Origin: Balanoglossus misakiensis
Lineage: Eukaryota > Hemichordata
NCBI GenBank assembly: GCA_040954595.2
Contig: CM082584.2
Location: forward strand, 4,836,001 to 4,900,000
Length of the DNA: 64,000 bases
Reading direction: 5' to 3'
The notes under the pieces are model-generated. The model had not been told where the DNA came from and did no database searches. It was given only the letters and a program-made list of their open reading frames with translations. The translations under genes and the position numbers were made by a program. Below, piece after piece: positions 13,371-25,900 of this stretch. Within the stretch, counting starts at the first letter, position 1. The number at the start of each line of letters is the position of its first letter.

Positions 13371-14313
13371 GTGACTGCTTTGCAAAACAATGTTGATAAT
13401 CTATATGTTTATGGTTTCTGATTGGTCTCACTGACGAGTTCCTAAAGTCTCCAAATTGAATTTGTTTAATTTCCTTTCAAACTTTTTACCATTTCTCTCT
13501 GTCTATGTTGGCCAAGAGCTCCCTTCCTTCAACATTTTATATCTGGAAAGCACCCTGTTTCAGTAAACACATGGGTCGTGTAACCTCCGATTTTTTCACC
13601 ATTTCTGCTGTTCGGTTTGCGCCCAGTTACCATGCAAGTGCCCCTCGGGTAAGAACGACGTTTTTTGCACCTATCAAGATGGCTGCATATACAGATGCTG
13701 TCCACATTTCTCCACAAATACGTGTATTTTGACCAATATTAGACTTCTGAAGACTTAAATTTCCCATTGTTATATACAATGTCAGTAAGACAGACAAACT
13801 CTTGTTTTCTGTGGGAAAATTTAATCCTTTCAGACTACTTCGCTTGTGTTGAACACCCTGCAGCTGATAAGATTACCTTTAGATGGTGCATTGAAATTCG
13901 TTTATGCTTGCTTTAGTTTTCAGACATTTTAGTGCAAACTTCAAGTATATTATTGTGTCAGAATTTATAGAAAAAATCTGATATCTATATTTTGATACAA
14001 TTATATTTTCAAAACTGACTGCATTATAGTCAAGACTTTTCTGTGTGATGAGTGTGCCCTATACAGGGGGGGGGGAAATGCAAATTTGAAATTGTTGGTA
14101 ATCGTTTTGAAACCTTTGCCAGTTCAATTGCCAATTAAAATTTTAGTCGCCTAAAGTGGGAGCATTACCAATTAATGTGGCATTAATACTTTAATACAAA
14201 TTATTCTTTTTGCTGCCTGCATCTACTCAGTCCAAGTTTATTGTCCAACTCCTCGTATCATTGCAGCATTGCAGCATCAGTACTAGCTCTTCGAGCGGTG
14301 TTTAATAGCCTGT
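13371..14313. other. Spacer without recognisable gene
   Basis: AT-rich intergenic DNA between the Mutator-like element and the direct repeat. I see only short open frames, a poly-G run near 14,067 and no conserved domain. Confidence 0.6.
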
Positions 14314-14655
14314 GCAAAGTTCTACTAATTTTGTGCGGGCAATTTGCGAAATTTACAGTTTAAAAGTTGACGAATTATGATATATGTTAATGAGGCCAAA
14401 GGTCAAACACGGCTGCCCATTTCGTTTATATAAAGCAAAATGATGACTGAAATTTATACAACCAAATCATTAAACTACAGCTTTCGTATAAAATAACTGA
14501 ATTATGCAAAGTTCTACTAATTTTCTGTGGGCAATTTGCGAAATTTGCAGCGTAAAAGTTGACGAATTATGAATATGTTAATGAGGCCAAAGGTCACACA
14601 CGGCTGCCCCATTCATTTATATAAAGTAAGGTGATGGCTGAAATTTATACAAATA
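14314..14655. repeat. Direct repeat, two units of about 150 bases
   Basis: The block from tgcaaagttctactaatttt to actgaaatttatacaa occurs at about 14,316-14,462 and again at about 14,506-14,651, a spacing of about 190 bases, with some substitutions. No open frame. Possibly part of the edge of the adjoining foldback element. Confidence 0.75.
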
Positions 14656-16676
14656 ATCCGATAGGCGGGCACATAACAACAACTACAGTGTGCTTGTCAC
14701 ATCGCAGTTATTGAAAACGAGCCACTCAATACAAAAATGCCTTTTTGGCAAGTTTTTGACCAAAAAGGCCATTTTTTGAAAAAAATTAAAATTAAACTTT
14801 TCTTCATAAAGTTCAGAGATCATGTGATATATGAAAAGGTCATTCTATGTAAAAATTGGTACTGATTCTGGAAATAACAGTCTTATTGACCCCACTCAAG
14901 ACAAAATTGCCATTTTTGCCACTTTTTGCCCCAAAAAGGTCATTTTTAGAAAACATTCAAAACTTAAATATTTTCTTCACTTTCGGAGATGTGATGATGT
15001 ATTATATACCCACTCTATGTAAAATTTGTTTAATATTCCAAAATAGAAGCTTTATTGACGCCACTCAAGACAAAAGTGCCTTTTTAGCAAGTTTTTGTCC
15101 TAAAAAGCCATTTTCAGGAAAACAATGAAAAAACAAACTGTTTTCTTCATATTTGGAGATTTGATGATGTATGAAAAGTCCATTTTATGTAAAATAGGTT
15201 TTGTTTCCAGAAAAGCAGTCTTATTGACCTCAATCATGATGAAAACACCTTTGTGGCTATGTTTTGCACAACTTTGGAATGGTTATTTTTTTTTGAAAAT
15301 AATTATAACGTACGGTGATCTTATGATAAATAAAAGCCCATTCAATATTAAAATGCGGTTATGTTCCAAAAACGGAAGTCTTACTTACCCTATTCAAAAG
15401 AAAATTGCCATTTTGGCCACGTTTTTGGTAAAAAACGGTCATTTAAAAAAATATAAATAGTTTTCTTCATATTCAGAGATCTGATCATGTATGAAAAGTG
15501 TGACTATTCCAAAAACGGCAGTCTGGTTGGCCCCACTCTAGTCAAAATTGCCTTTTTGGCCATTTATTGCCTAAAATAGACCTACCCAAAACAAATGTAT
15601 CATTTTACCCATTTTCTAGAGAAAACATGTTTGCATTTGGAGTTTTGCAAAATTAGCCCAAATTTAACTCATGATGATGATGAAACATCACCGAGAGAAA
15701 AAGAAGTTACGAACTGAACCAAGTTTATGAATGTATACACAAGCGCCCAGGATACATGATACAGACGACAAAAAGACAGGCATTGCACATGGCAAATTCC
15801 CAAATATTCCCATAGAGCAGTTCCAAATTAAAACGTCAAGGAATTTAAGTGTTTTTTTTTAATTATTTATTTGGTTTAATAGGCCCACATTTTCCCTGCT
15901 GCGTGTTAGTTCAGGGGCCAGTTTTAGTAGTGCTCAATTAAGTATTCTAGTATCATTGGATTGCACTTCTGTCCAATCAGAATGACGGAGGTATCATGAT
16001 ATAAATTATAATATAATTTCTGATTTTGTACATGTATTCAGATTGGAGAGGATAAATTTCAACAATCTCTCCAGAGATCCAGATCGTCTTATTGTTGAGT
16101 TCAGTTTTGGGCTAAATGTGCCAAATTGTGGCAACTCTGTCAATATCATTAATTTAATTGTTATTATATGTTTTAAATATGCATATACAACATTAGAACT
16201 CAAAAGGCAAAAACATCAATTATATTTGGTTTCTGAAAATGACTATTGTTGCCAAAAGATGGCTAAATGGCAATTTTGTACTGACTGGGGTGTCTCAATA
16301 ACACTGTTGTGTTGGTATCAGCATATTTTTTGCAAAAAATGGACTTTCCATTCATCATCAAATCTCCAAACATGAAGAAAACAGTTTGTTCTTAATTTTT
16401 TCTAAAAATGCCCCTTTTCGGCAAAAAGTGGCAAAATGGCAATTTTGTCTTGAGTGGGGTCAATAAGACTGCTATTTTTGAAATCAGCACCAATTTTTAC
16501 ATAGAAAAACTTGTATATCACATGATCTGTGAACTATATGAAGAAAAGTTTAATTTTAATTGTTTTCTAAAAATGGTCTTTTTGGGCAAACACGTGCCAA
16601 AAAGGCATTTTTGTATTGTATCAATAAAATTGCTTTTTTGGAATAGTCACCAAATTTTACATAGAATGGGCATATT

Positions 16677-16871
16677 GAACACCTATTGCCTGGCCATGAG
16701 GGCCATAGCGGCCGTTTATTACACCCGAGGGGCTGTGAGTTACCAGAATCATATGCTATTTCCCGAGGCTGCAGGCCGAGGGAAATAGCATATGATTCTG
16801 GTAACTCACAGTCACGAGGGGGTAAAAACGGCTGCTATGGCCCGAATATAGGCCAGGCTATAGGTGTTTTA
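16677..16871. mobile_element. Palindromic MITE nested in foldback element 1
   Basis: Ends aacacctat / ataggtgtt and arms of about 95 bases. The centre is a nearly perfect hairpin: gagttaccagaatcatatgc pairs with its complement around a short loop at about 16,770. It interrupts the right arm of foldback element 1, so it is younger than that element. Confidence 0.75.
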
Positions 16872-17128
16872 TAATAAACCTCATGCTAACAGCTGGGAAA
16901 ATCTTGCAATTTTCTCTTGAGGTTGGCAGACGACATCTTCCGCGGTGGCCATTGTGTCAGACGACGCGACGCTGATTGACGTGACCGAGTCTGCGCACTC
17001 ACGCTGGTCACGTGACCGGTTTATATTTTTTCTGCTATTTCCCTAGCGGTTCATAGTCGATTCTATTTTCCTATCACGTGACGGATTCTGGCGAATCACG
17101 GCACAGTATTAGCATGAGGTATATTATA
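16872..17128. mobile_element. Small element with terminal inverted repeats
   Basis: ataataaacctcatgct at the left pairs with agcatgaggtatattat at the right. About 260 bases between and including the ends, GC-richer than the surroundings, without open frame. Likely a second MITE next to the first. Confidence 0.5.
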
Positions 17129-17660
17129 AAATATACTATCAGATATCCCTAAGTGACGAAAATATATATAAGTTTTGAGTGGTTTCTAAAAATGACCTTT
17201 TTGGGCAAACAGTGGCAAAAATGGCAATTTTGTCTTGATTGGAGTCAATAAGACTGTTTTAGTTTTTATAGTCACCACTTTCATCATAGAATTGACTTTC
17301 CATATATCATCACATCAACCAATATGAAGAAAACTGTGTTTTAAATTTTGTCTAAAAATGACGTTTTTGGGCAAAATGGTCAAAATGGCAATTTTTTTCT
17401 TATATACGGGGTCAATCAGACTGCTTTTTTCATAATATCCACCAAATTTTACATAAAATGGGCATATCATATGTCATAAGATCTCCGAATATGACGAAAA
17501 CAGTGTGTTTTTGGTGTTTTCTAAAAATGACATTTTTTGGGTTAAAAGTGGTCAAAATGGCAATTTTGTCTGGAGAAGGGTCAATAAGACTGACTATCTT
17601 GGAATCAGCACCATTTTTTTTATACATAGAATGGACTTCTCAAACCTTCCGTACCTTCCT

Positions 17661-18488
17661 TTGTACAGCGAAAATCAGTTTTGACCCAAAAAATTGAAAA
17701 ATACGCATGACTTTTTTCAGTAGAACAATGTTTATTTTGTTTGCATATATAATGAAGACTTATTGTAGAAAAAATCTACTTCTGCCAAAAACCATACTGG
17801 AAAAATCAATTTTCTAAAGGCTTTTTCAGGGTTGGACCCATAGACTATAAATCACGCATGCTCAGTGACGCTCACATGACCAACTTTCAGCCAATCAGGG
17901 AAGGCCACCATTCGCATTGCGGCTCAGTACTTTTTCAGGCGGCACTGCTCGTACACGCTGCTTTCACTTTGTCATAGCAGTTTGCTTTCACCCTCCCTCC
18001 TATCCCTCTGCCGTGTAGTTGCTTGACCTTTTTACAAATGTCACCTTTCATGATGTGCTTGTATTTTTTGCTTGTCTTTTACATTTTGTATACATTTTGT
18101 ATAGGGGCTGTAGGCCTAGATGTAGATTTTTTGTTAGTGATGAGTTTCTGTAGTTTAATAAAGTCTCCCTGACACCAAAATCTGATTTGAGTTTGTGTGG
18201 TTTAAAGCGCGTAACCCGTCTCACACGCATGTTCCAGCTGTAGCCGCTAGTTACAGACGTTTAGTGAACAGTCAATCCCATAAGGCAGTGCTCTGTCCTA
18301 AACAACAGAGAAGATGGCGGCGGCGACCATAAGAAACAGCCTATATATATCCACGATGACTTCCGGGTGACAAAGGAGGCGCGCGGTAACTGAGTGGCAA
18401 CGCCATTTCCCGCGCAGTTACTTTGGTTTCACGTACGGCAGCGGTGAAGTCTTTCGACAGGGTGCAGATGGCCGGGATATAGGCCAAC
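17661..18488. other. GC-richer spacer with promoter-like marks
   Basis: Between foldback element 1 and the candidate exon. It contains a CCAAT box (gccaatcaggg near 17,893) and an aagatggcggcggcg stretch at about 18,312, as found near transcription starts of animal genes. No gene can be read with certainty. Confidence 0.3.
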
Positions 18489-18715
18489 ACCATCAAATTT
18501 TCTCTGTTAGGTGATTCAGGTATTGCAAATGATACAGATGAACAAAGTAAATTCTGTCCGAGGGTGTTCACCAAAGAAGTTAACCAAGATGAATGGCAGA
18601 CTATCAAACCAAGAGCACAGTCACATGGGAAGGTAAAAGTAGAAAGTAGAAGGACGGTATTCGGAATCTTTGTAACTGGCCATGTAAACACTGTATATTT
18701 GACGTATGAACTTTA
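18489..18715 (+). other. Candidate orphan exon, unknown function
   Basis: Open frame of about 75 codons on the plus strand ending with TAG at 18713-18715. It has a possible acceptor (tgttag, before 18521) and a possible donor (aag followed by gtaaaag, near 18,635). The composition (KFCPRVFTKEV, DEWQTIKPRAQ) looks protein-like, but I do not recognise the family. It may be a fragment of a transposon gene or an exon of a small gene starting in the GC-rich stretch just before it. Confidence 0.25.
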
Positions 18716-18791
18716 GAATATGGATGGGTGCAAGCACAAAGACTACAGCATGTTACAGACACATTCCTTCCATTAGTAAAATGTCATTGAT

Positions 18792-18797
18792 TTTATT
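18792..18797 (-). promoter_or_regulatory. Likely polyadenylation signal of copy B (AATAAA)
   Basis: Minus-strand AATAAA about 1.19 kb past the stop codon of gene B, at the inner arm border, matching 12342-12347. The stretch 18,798-19,982 between it and the stop is the 3' UTR and corresponds to 11,181-12,341. Confidence 0.5.
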
Positions 18798-19982
18798 AAA
18801 ACTGGAATACAGCAAGTTATTCTCAGATATTCACAATATTGATACATATTTAACAAGAATTAAGTTTTATAAACGCTTCTATCATCACGCGATCAACAAT
18901 TCACAATACACAGTAGCCAATGCTGACATATTTCTTTCATTAAGCCTTTCCACAATGCTAGGTACGCCATTGACATGTTATGTTAAACTGAATAAACTGA
19001 ATCTATTTGATCTCTTTGTGTGCAACACAAAGTCAGAACAAAGAATAAAAAGGCTGCACTGTAAAGAATTTATAAAAGATTTAGAATTACACATGCGCAG
19101 TTAACTTTGACCACACTTAATAAATCACCAGAGCATTAGATTACAGGCGTGTGACTTCATCTGTAAACGAGTTGACACACTTACCTGCGTAAAACCACTT
19201 GTTTAACAGATTGGTACATTTACAATGTGACATCTTCAGGGAAAATAACTGTCTTATAACTATACCATGTTTGTCTGGCTACATATCTTCAGATATGTAC
19301 AGTGTTGCAAAACATGACAGACAGCTATTCGTTTCACAGAAGATGTTTCTCACAGAAGGTACGTGGTGATGAAGGAAACTACTCCCTTACATTTCAAGTT
19401 CTACATCATGGTTATTACCATAACTAATAGTAACTGACAGTACATAAACGAATTCTGTATCATTCTCGCTTAAGAGTCACTATCATACGATATATGAGAC
19501 ACATATAGCCATCAGCAGCTAGCTTCTAAATACAAATCTACAAACATAGGACTGATCATTACACATCACACAGATTTTAGATTTCAATGTCAAAAGTATC
19601 ATTAATTTGGATGGTGCAATGGTTACAAGTCATTAAACTTTCCTTGGCCGTTGTAGTACATTATGCAGTTTGATTATATATGACATGATGTATACACAAA
19701 AATAACATGTGATGCAAAATATCTAGTATTTGATTGAATTTTATAATTATAGTATTGATATCCGATGCGGTAAAATATCTGCCGTTAGTGCATATATTTC
19801 GCATGCGTAATACTGACAGCGCATATATCCGCTTTTTCTTGATTGAAGAAATGGGTGACGACGAATGCGTACTTGACTGTGAGATTGTGTTCATACCACA
19901 GAGCAAGTACCGGCCTTTCTAGCGAGTCACTGTCTAGTGGCCAGTGAGTATCGTCGTGGTATCGTCTTCTTATAGAGGCCTC

Positions 19983-22900
19983 TCAGTGCTCTTTCTGCTG
20001 CAGGGTGGTGTGATGGTTGTTGATCTTCTTCCAAAGGTCTACGGCCTGCGAAGCATGCAGCTTCGCCAGAAGATCACTAGCGCCGTTCATATTGCAACCG
20101 TAGCGAGCAAGGTGTTGAAATAGACTGTAAGTAAAAAATAAAAATAAAACACAGTTTACAACATCAGTGTACGTTACACGAGACAGAGCGTACTGTATGT
20201 AATACATGGAAAACGAAAAAGACATTTGGGTTTGAACGTGAGTTAAAGCTTGGTCTACATTTGTACAAAGTTAAATGAAGTAAAGTGTTTTCCTCACTTG
20301 TCGTCAGGTAATACTTCTGTCTGCACGCCCTCTTTCAGTTCTACACTTATGAACTCCAGCGACAATTTCAAAAGCTTGTAAACGTCGCCATTATGGTAAC
20401 TGATGGCAGTCATATCCTTCTTTAGGGTTTTGCTGAGATCGTCGGGAATACTATCTTTGAAGTCCTTATTGATATCTTCAAATGGATCCTATAATTAAAA
20501 TAGGATTCTATCACAGATAACAAAACTCCATGAATAGATGTCAGTAAAGTGCACTGTAACAAAAGCTTATTAAATATTAAAAGTAGCAGATAATAAACAT
20601 GCCATAGCCAGTTCCCTCACAACATTCTACGATTCCCGCCTGCAGTTGATTTGGCAGTAATTCGGTGCATTTGTCATTATAATGCTCTCCATTGGCGAGC
20701 ATTGTCAGAAACATGGGTGACCACTTCCTTTTCATGGAAGCTAATAAATGTAAGATCCAGAGTTTATTAACTCCCCACCCCATACCAATGTCCCCGGGAC
20801 TAAAAAATAAACACTAAACACTTTCTTAAAATGATAAAACAGTCGCCTTACCAGTTCGCCCTGCAAGAGTAATTTTGCTCTTTCAACAACAAATATGTGC
20901 CACAAGCCTTTTGCATGGGACAGGGTGCAAGTCATTTTGGCCTACAGACATGATGAAAACGGGCAGTGTAAGAAAATATGTCTTATGAATTCACGAAGGC
21001 TTGAAAAGAGAACTTGCTTTACAATATGCCATAGACTGTGAGAAAGTATTTGATCTTCCCAGAACCTCGTCCTAGCTGCAGAGCACAATGGACATTGTTA
21101 TTTGGCCAGCCCTGAACGCATATGTCAAAAGCATCAATGATCTCTACATATACACACAAACTATTGATGAGTAGAAAGCCTGCAATACTACATGTATAAG
21201 GCAAAGAACAAACTGTAGTTGGTACAGTAAAATAAAGGGGAAAAACATAGAAGTTACAGACAGTGGCCATTTAAATTTTGAAAACTCGGTATTCTTAAAT
21301 GTGTTATTTCATATTATATTATACCAGTATATTGATGGTGTTAATCACGCTATTTTATTGGTCGAGACACGACACGTGACTGTGATATATTCGTCATATA
21401 CCACAGTCATATATCATAGTAAAAGAAAATGCCTTTTTAAAATGTTTTATGCAAAGTTTCAATATACTGGCATAAGATAATAGCAATAAAACACCCCCAG
21501 CCATGGTATACCACTCTATTTTGATACGCACTCGCTATCGCTCGTGCGTATATGTCGTGAACTGGTCAAAATAGAGTGGTATACCATGGCTGGGGGTGTT
21601 TTATTGCTTAATTATGAAACTGTAAAGTGCGCTATTGCAATTGAACATTACAGAGAGTGAACATAATCAAGAACCACCAAAGTTGTGGCCTATATGAGCA
21701 TTATTGAAACATTGGTTAATCTAATTTCAACCTTTTCACACAGCAAGCCTTCCCCTGGTTTTATGCGAAGTACGTTTGTCAAGTAATAGTGGATGCGCAT
21801 CTCCTTATCTCCACCGCAAGTACTGATTATACTGATGACCAGACCAATTACTCTCAACGAAGTGCACAGGTCTGGCAAACTGAGACGCTCGCGTACTTCG
21901 GAGATTATATCACATTCGATATTGGGTGCAAGGTCCACCTTAGAAGATGTAAATGTACAACAGGTAGATTATTTTTTTCATAAGGCAACAACAAGAGTAA
22001 ATTACTCAGTATGTCATTTTTATGACTCAAACATGATCTTAAATCCTCGTATACGAATCCACCTGGTTAACCTTTACAAAAACTATATTACTGAATGCAG
22101 CTGTAGTCAATGCAATAACTTTAAATTAAAAACGTGACTCTTTTTCAAAGCAACATTTTACACGCTTCTCATCCCAAAATGTTCAATTTAGACAAATCCA
22201 ACGGAAGTTATGATGTAAGGTCATATAGGGGTCGAGAAAATGACATCTTGCAAGATATGTGTTAATGGGTTGACTATTACAAATCACACAACACAGGGAA
22301 GTATGTATCCGAAAAGTAGTAAACATTTTCGATGCGCTGAGGATTTGTGATTTTTGTTAAAAAATAATTCATTCGACACAATTGCTCCAAGTACTGATGT
22401 TAAGGTACAGACACAACGCATTCTGAATTTAACTTCAAACACACATATGATGTATAGAAGCGTTGAATACTTACTTGCGGGATAAGTTCAGTACTTCTCA
22501 AGAGATCAAAGGACATCCTATGGAACGCATTCTCCGAGAATTCCAACGATAAATCCTGTTGGGAAATCCCTCAGTGTCAATTAAGTTGGAAAATAAAACT
22601 TTAAAAGGTCATGCAGATTGAGGCAATCTCTTCAGCTGTGACTAAGGAACACTTGATGTTGACAGACAAGTTCACACTTCGTAATGGCCATACAACTGTA
22701 GGCAGCTGTGCAAAACAATGAACTCGAACACTATAACTCCGTCTATTCCGTATAAATCATTGACATGGAGGGTTTAGTTGTGCATAGTGTATCTGGTTAA
22801 TGATTCAAATGGACGCATGATTTTTTCATCACGAAAATGTGGCATAACCTGAGTGCAGATTATGTTAGTGGTGGAATATTGACTGTTTTAGTTTCACCTC

Positions 22901-25900
22901 GCTCTGGATGATAGCTTTTCCCTGGACAAATGATTTGATGACGTGTCTCTCCACGGCCATGAAGTCATATCTCAGATAGGATCTTTCCCCAACCTCTAGT
23001 GAATAGTCACAGTGAAGTGCCACTAGTTTTCCGGAGTCTCTTTCTGGATCATAGTTGATAAGGTTAACTAGATTGACTTCTGATAGCTTCACCGCCTGCT
23101 TGTTAATGCTGGGTGAAAGAAGATGGAGGACATATTCAAATTTCACAGACGAATTGCAAAGAGAATGACTAAGACATTACAGTACGAAAGAAGGTAGTGG
23201 AACTGTTGTGGGTATCATTGTGATGAAGGTAACATGACGGAAACTAATAATCGTTCTAGGGTTAGTTCTAGGAATACTTGTCCACCCGATAAGAAAACAT
23301 CTGAAATAATCTTCCTTGGCAACATAAGTTCTTACAAAATATGTACAAGTACATATTTTGAAATAATGATATAGTTATAACTCCTTTAATTTTATTCAGT
23401 GATAAATGACGGAAGATAACAAGCAGAAAAATGAAATATTAGTAAGAGCTGGGTCTACCTGTCTCTTCTGATGACTGTGCACTTTTCAAGGAATGTATTG
23501 TGGATGTCTACAATGTCCTTTACCAAAGCTAAAACACATTGTCCTCGGCCACGTTTTGTGGGCAGTACAGCTGATAATGATGTTTCGGGACCAATATCGT
23601 CCATTCGAAACTCGCACGGCAGACGTTCCTGGAGGCCTGTTTAGATAGAAACCAAGACAATATAGATACAAAGATGCCATATTTTAACAAGCACATCACT
23701 GCGGCATTTTGGTGTGTAGATGTATAGTGTGGTGTCGATTAGAATTTCTAGAAATTAATTCACCACTTTCATAAATTTGGGAAATTGGTGAAGGGAATGT
23801 GCGTGAAAGGTTCAAAACATTATCGGAAACTGTTGCTAAGGGCTTGGTCATATTGCGAGATCTGGCTTGGATCGGAAACTAGAAGCGAAATTGGAATATA
23901 TTATGGTCAAACAAGGTTATCCTTTGTTATCACAAAGTATTGTTTTGATTACTTTAACTTATAGTATGTTGGGAGAATTCAAATGTTACAATTAAGAATA
24001 GCAATAACGAATGGCGACATGTTCACCCATGGAAGACTTTGGGTAACTACACCTGTCAAATCAATTCAAAGAACAGGGATGGAGTTCTTCAGAATGTAAA
24101 TGAGTTGCATGAACATGCATACGAAGACCCAAGAAAAATGTTAGAGGTCTTAGATAGGGCACATCGCCACATCTTAAATATGTTAGATATAAGTAAATTC
24201 ATAAATAACTTTGGACAATGATTTGGAACCTACCTTCCTCTACCATTAATAATTTCCAGGCCTCGCGAAAACTGTCTATCAGAGTTTTCACTTCTGCTTG
24301 AGAATGTCCTTGAGGTAGCATGGGAATAACAATAAAATTCCAGTTAGTGATAGTTTAACCGTTTCACCACCATGGTTCAGTCATGTTTATGCCACACTGG
24401 GGTCTACATGCTCAACTCAGAGCCTCGTTTTTATATAAACTTACCTAATATGGGAATGATACACAAGCGGTGAAAATAAACCCAGCTTGCCGTTTGGACA
24501 CGAAGATTTAAACTTTGTGATACTATATGGTGCGGTTCACGTGGTGGGAACAGAAAACTGCAGTAATTAATAATATTTATTGGAGCAATTTTAAAAATTA
24601 ATACACATACCACACTTCAGGGTGAATGTTAATAATGTCAACTTATCAGCATATTGCTTGCTTATTTTCCGGTGATATGTCCGTTTCAATAATTTCTGCA
24701 GTTTGACTATGTCAGGTAGGTACCGAACGACACGTAGAAGACGCTCCTGGAAAAAGCAATACAATTTTATTTTATGTCAACGTCTCACAAAAATGCACTT
24801 TAAAGGGACAATAAACATAACTATTGATGATGATCATTTCATTATGTAGGTCTGTGCAAAAGCAGGAGTTTCATGATCAACTCACTAAAGTTTAATGCCA
24901 AGTATTCAGATTGTCAACAAAGAATAGTGCAATGTAATTGTGGACATTAGAATAATAGTGCGGATTATAATTCATTTTCAACGTAAACGTTACAGGTTAT
25001 ACGTATAAAGGCTGTGATGACAAACTGAGTACATTGTACATTGTAACATGTAGGGTCGGAACAAGAAACTGTGGTGGAACACAAAACTACTACTAAAAAA
25101 CAATTAAAATCACTGTCACTTTAAACTTCTGTATCTGGTTCATTTCTGCCCAAATAAAATATATAGTTACCATTTTAATAAATTCAAGCAGAACCGGATG
25201 CTTGTGGCTGCCTTCGTGGTCGATGGGGATCGCTTGGACCAGTCTTCCAAATTTTTCCAGGGATGGCTTGCGCCGATAACTCCAAAATACCTTGGTCATG
25301 CATACTGGTTGGGCGATGCTTGTGTCGTGTTCATCAAGTTCCAGTATCATCTTCACAGAAGAGTCTTCATCTTGATTGGATAATTAGAAACAAACCAACA
25401 GATAAAAGCTATAAACACCACAAATACCATATGAAATTTTGAATGATGTAATGGTTCTTGTTAACGACCGGACCACATATGTCAAAGTTAGACTGCAATA
25501 AACACACATAGTAACCACTGGGTGAAAATATCCTACCTAGATTGGCAGCCTTAACGGCCAATGCTGTAGCATCGTCCACTTTTCTCTCCAAATCCTATAT
25601 ATCACGGAAAAAATACACGTAAACGTTACTTTCACAAACCAAAATCTATCATTGAATCAATGAACATGTCCATTTAATGTTACATGGTAATTTTAGAGAA
25701 GTTGGTTTGTGCCATGCTAACAATTGTAATAAAAAGACTTTTTGGTGCAATCTGGAATGACGATGCAAGTGAGATCTACATTATCGTCACAAACCACAGG
25801 CCTCTTTACGCCAACAACTACTGTGTAAATAGCTACATAGCCTAGCCTGCATCAGGCTTTGCGCGAAGTGCACCTTCAAAGAAGCAGTCTGCACCAGGTG

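Larger units (their letters stand above)
14700..17660. mobile_element. Foldback element 1 with inverted arrays of about 165-base subrepeats
   Basis: Left arm (14,740-15,600) and right arm (16,380-17,650) consist of diverged subrepeats in opposite orientation. Each unit has the marks ttgccatttt, ggtcatttttagaaaa and cattctatgtaaaa. Between them lies a unique loop of about 700 bases (15,620-16,200). The same arms and loop recur, in the opposite orientation, inside 34,096-38,447. Open frames on both strands here repeat the same short peptides and are by-products of the subrepeats. No transposase is seen. Confidence 0.75.

Noticed and set aside
14831-15460. Several overlapping open frames of 60-110 codons on both strands in 14.8-17.7 kb and 34.7-37.5 kb
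   Set aside because: They repeat the same peptide phrases because of the 165-base subrepeats of the foldback elements, and have no domain.
18341-18691. 116-codon minus-strand frame
   Set aside because: Opposite strand of the plus-strand candidate exon, low-quality composition, and no splice or start context.
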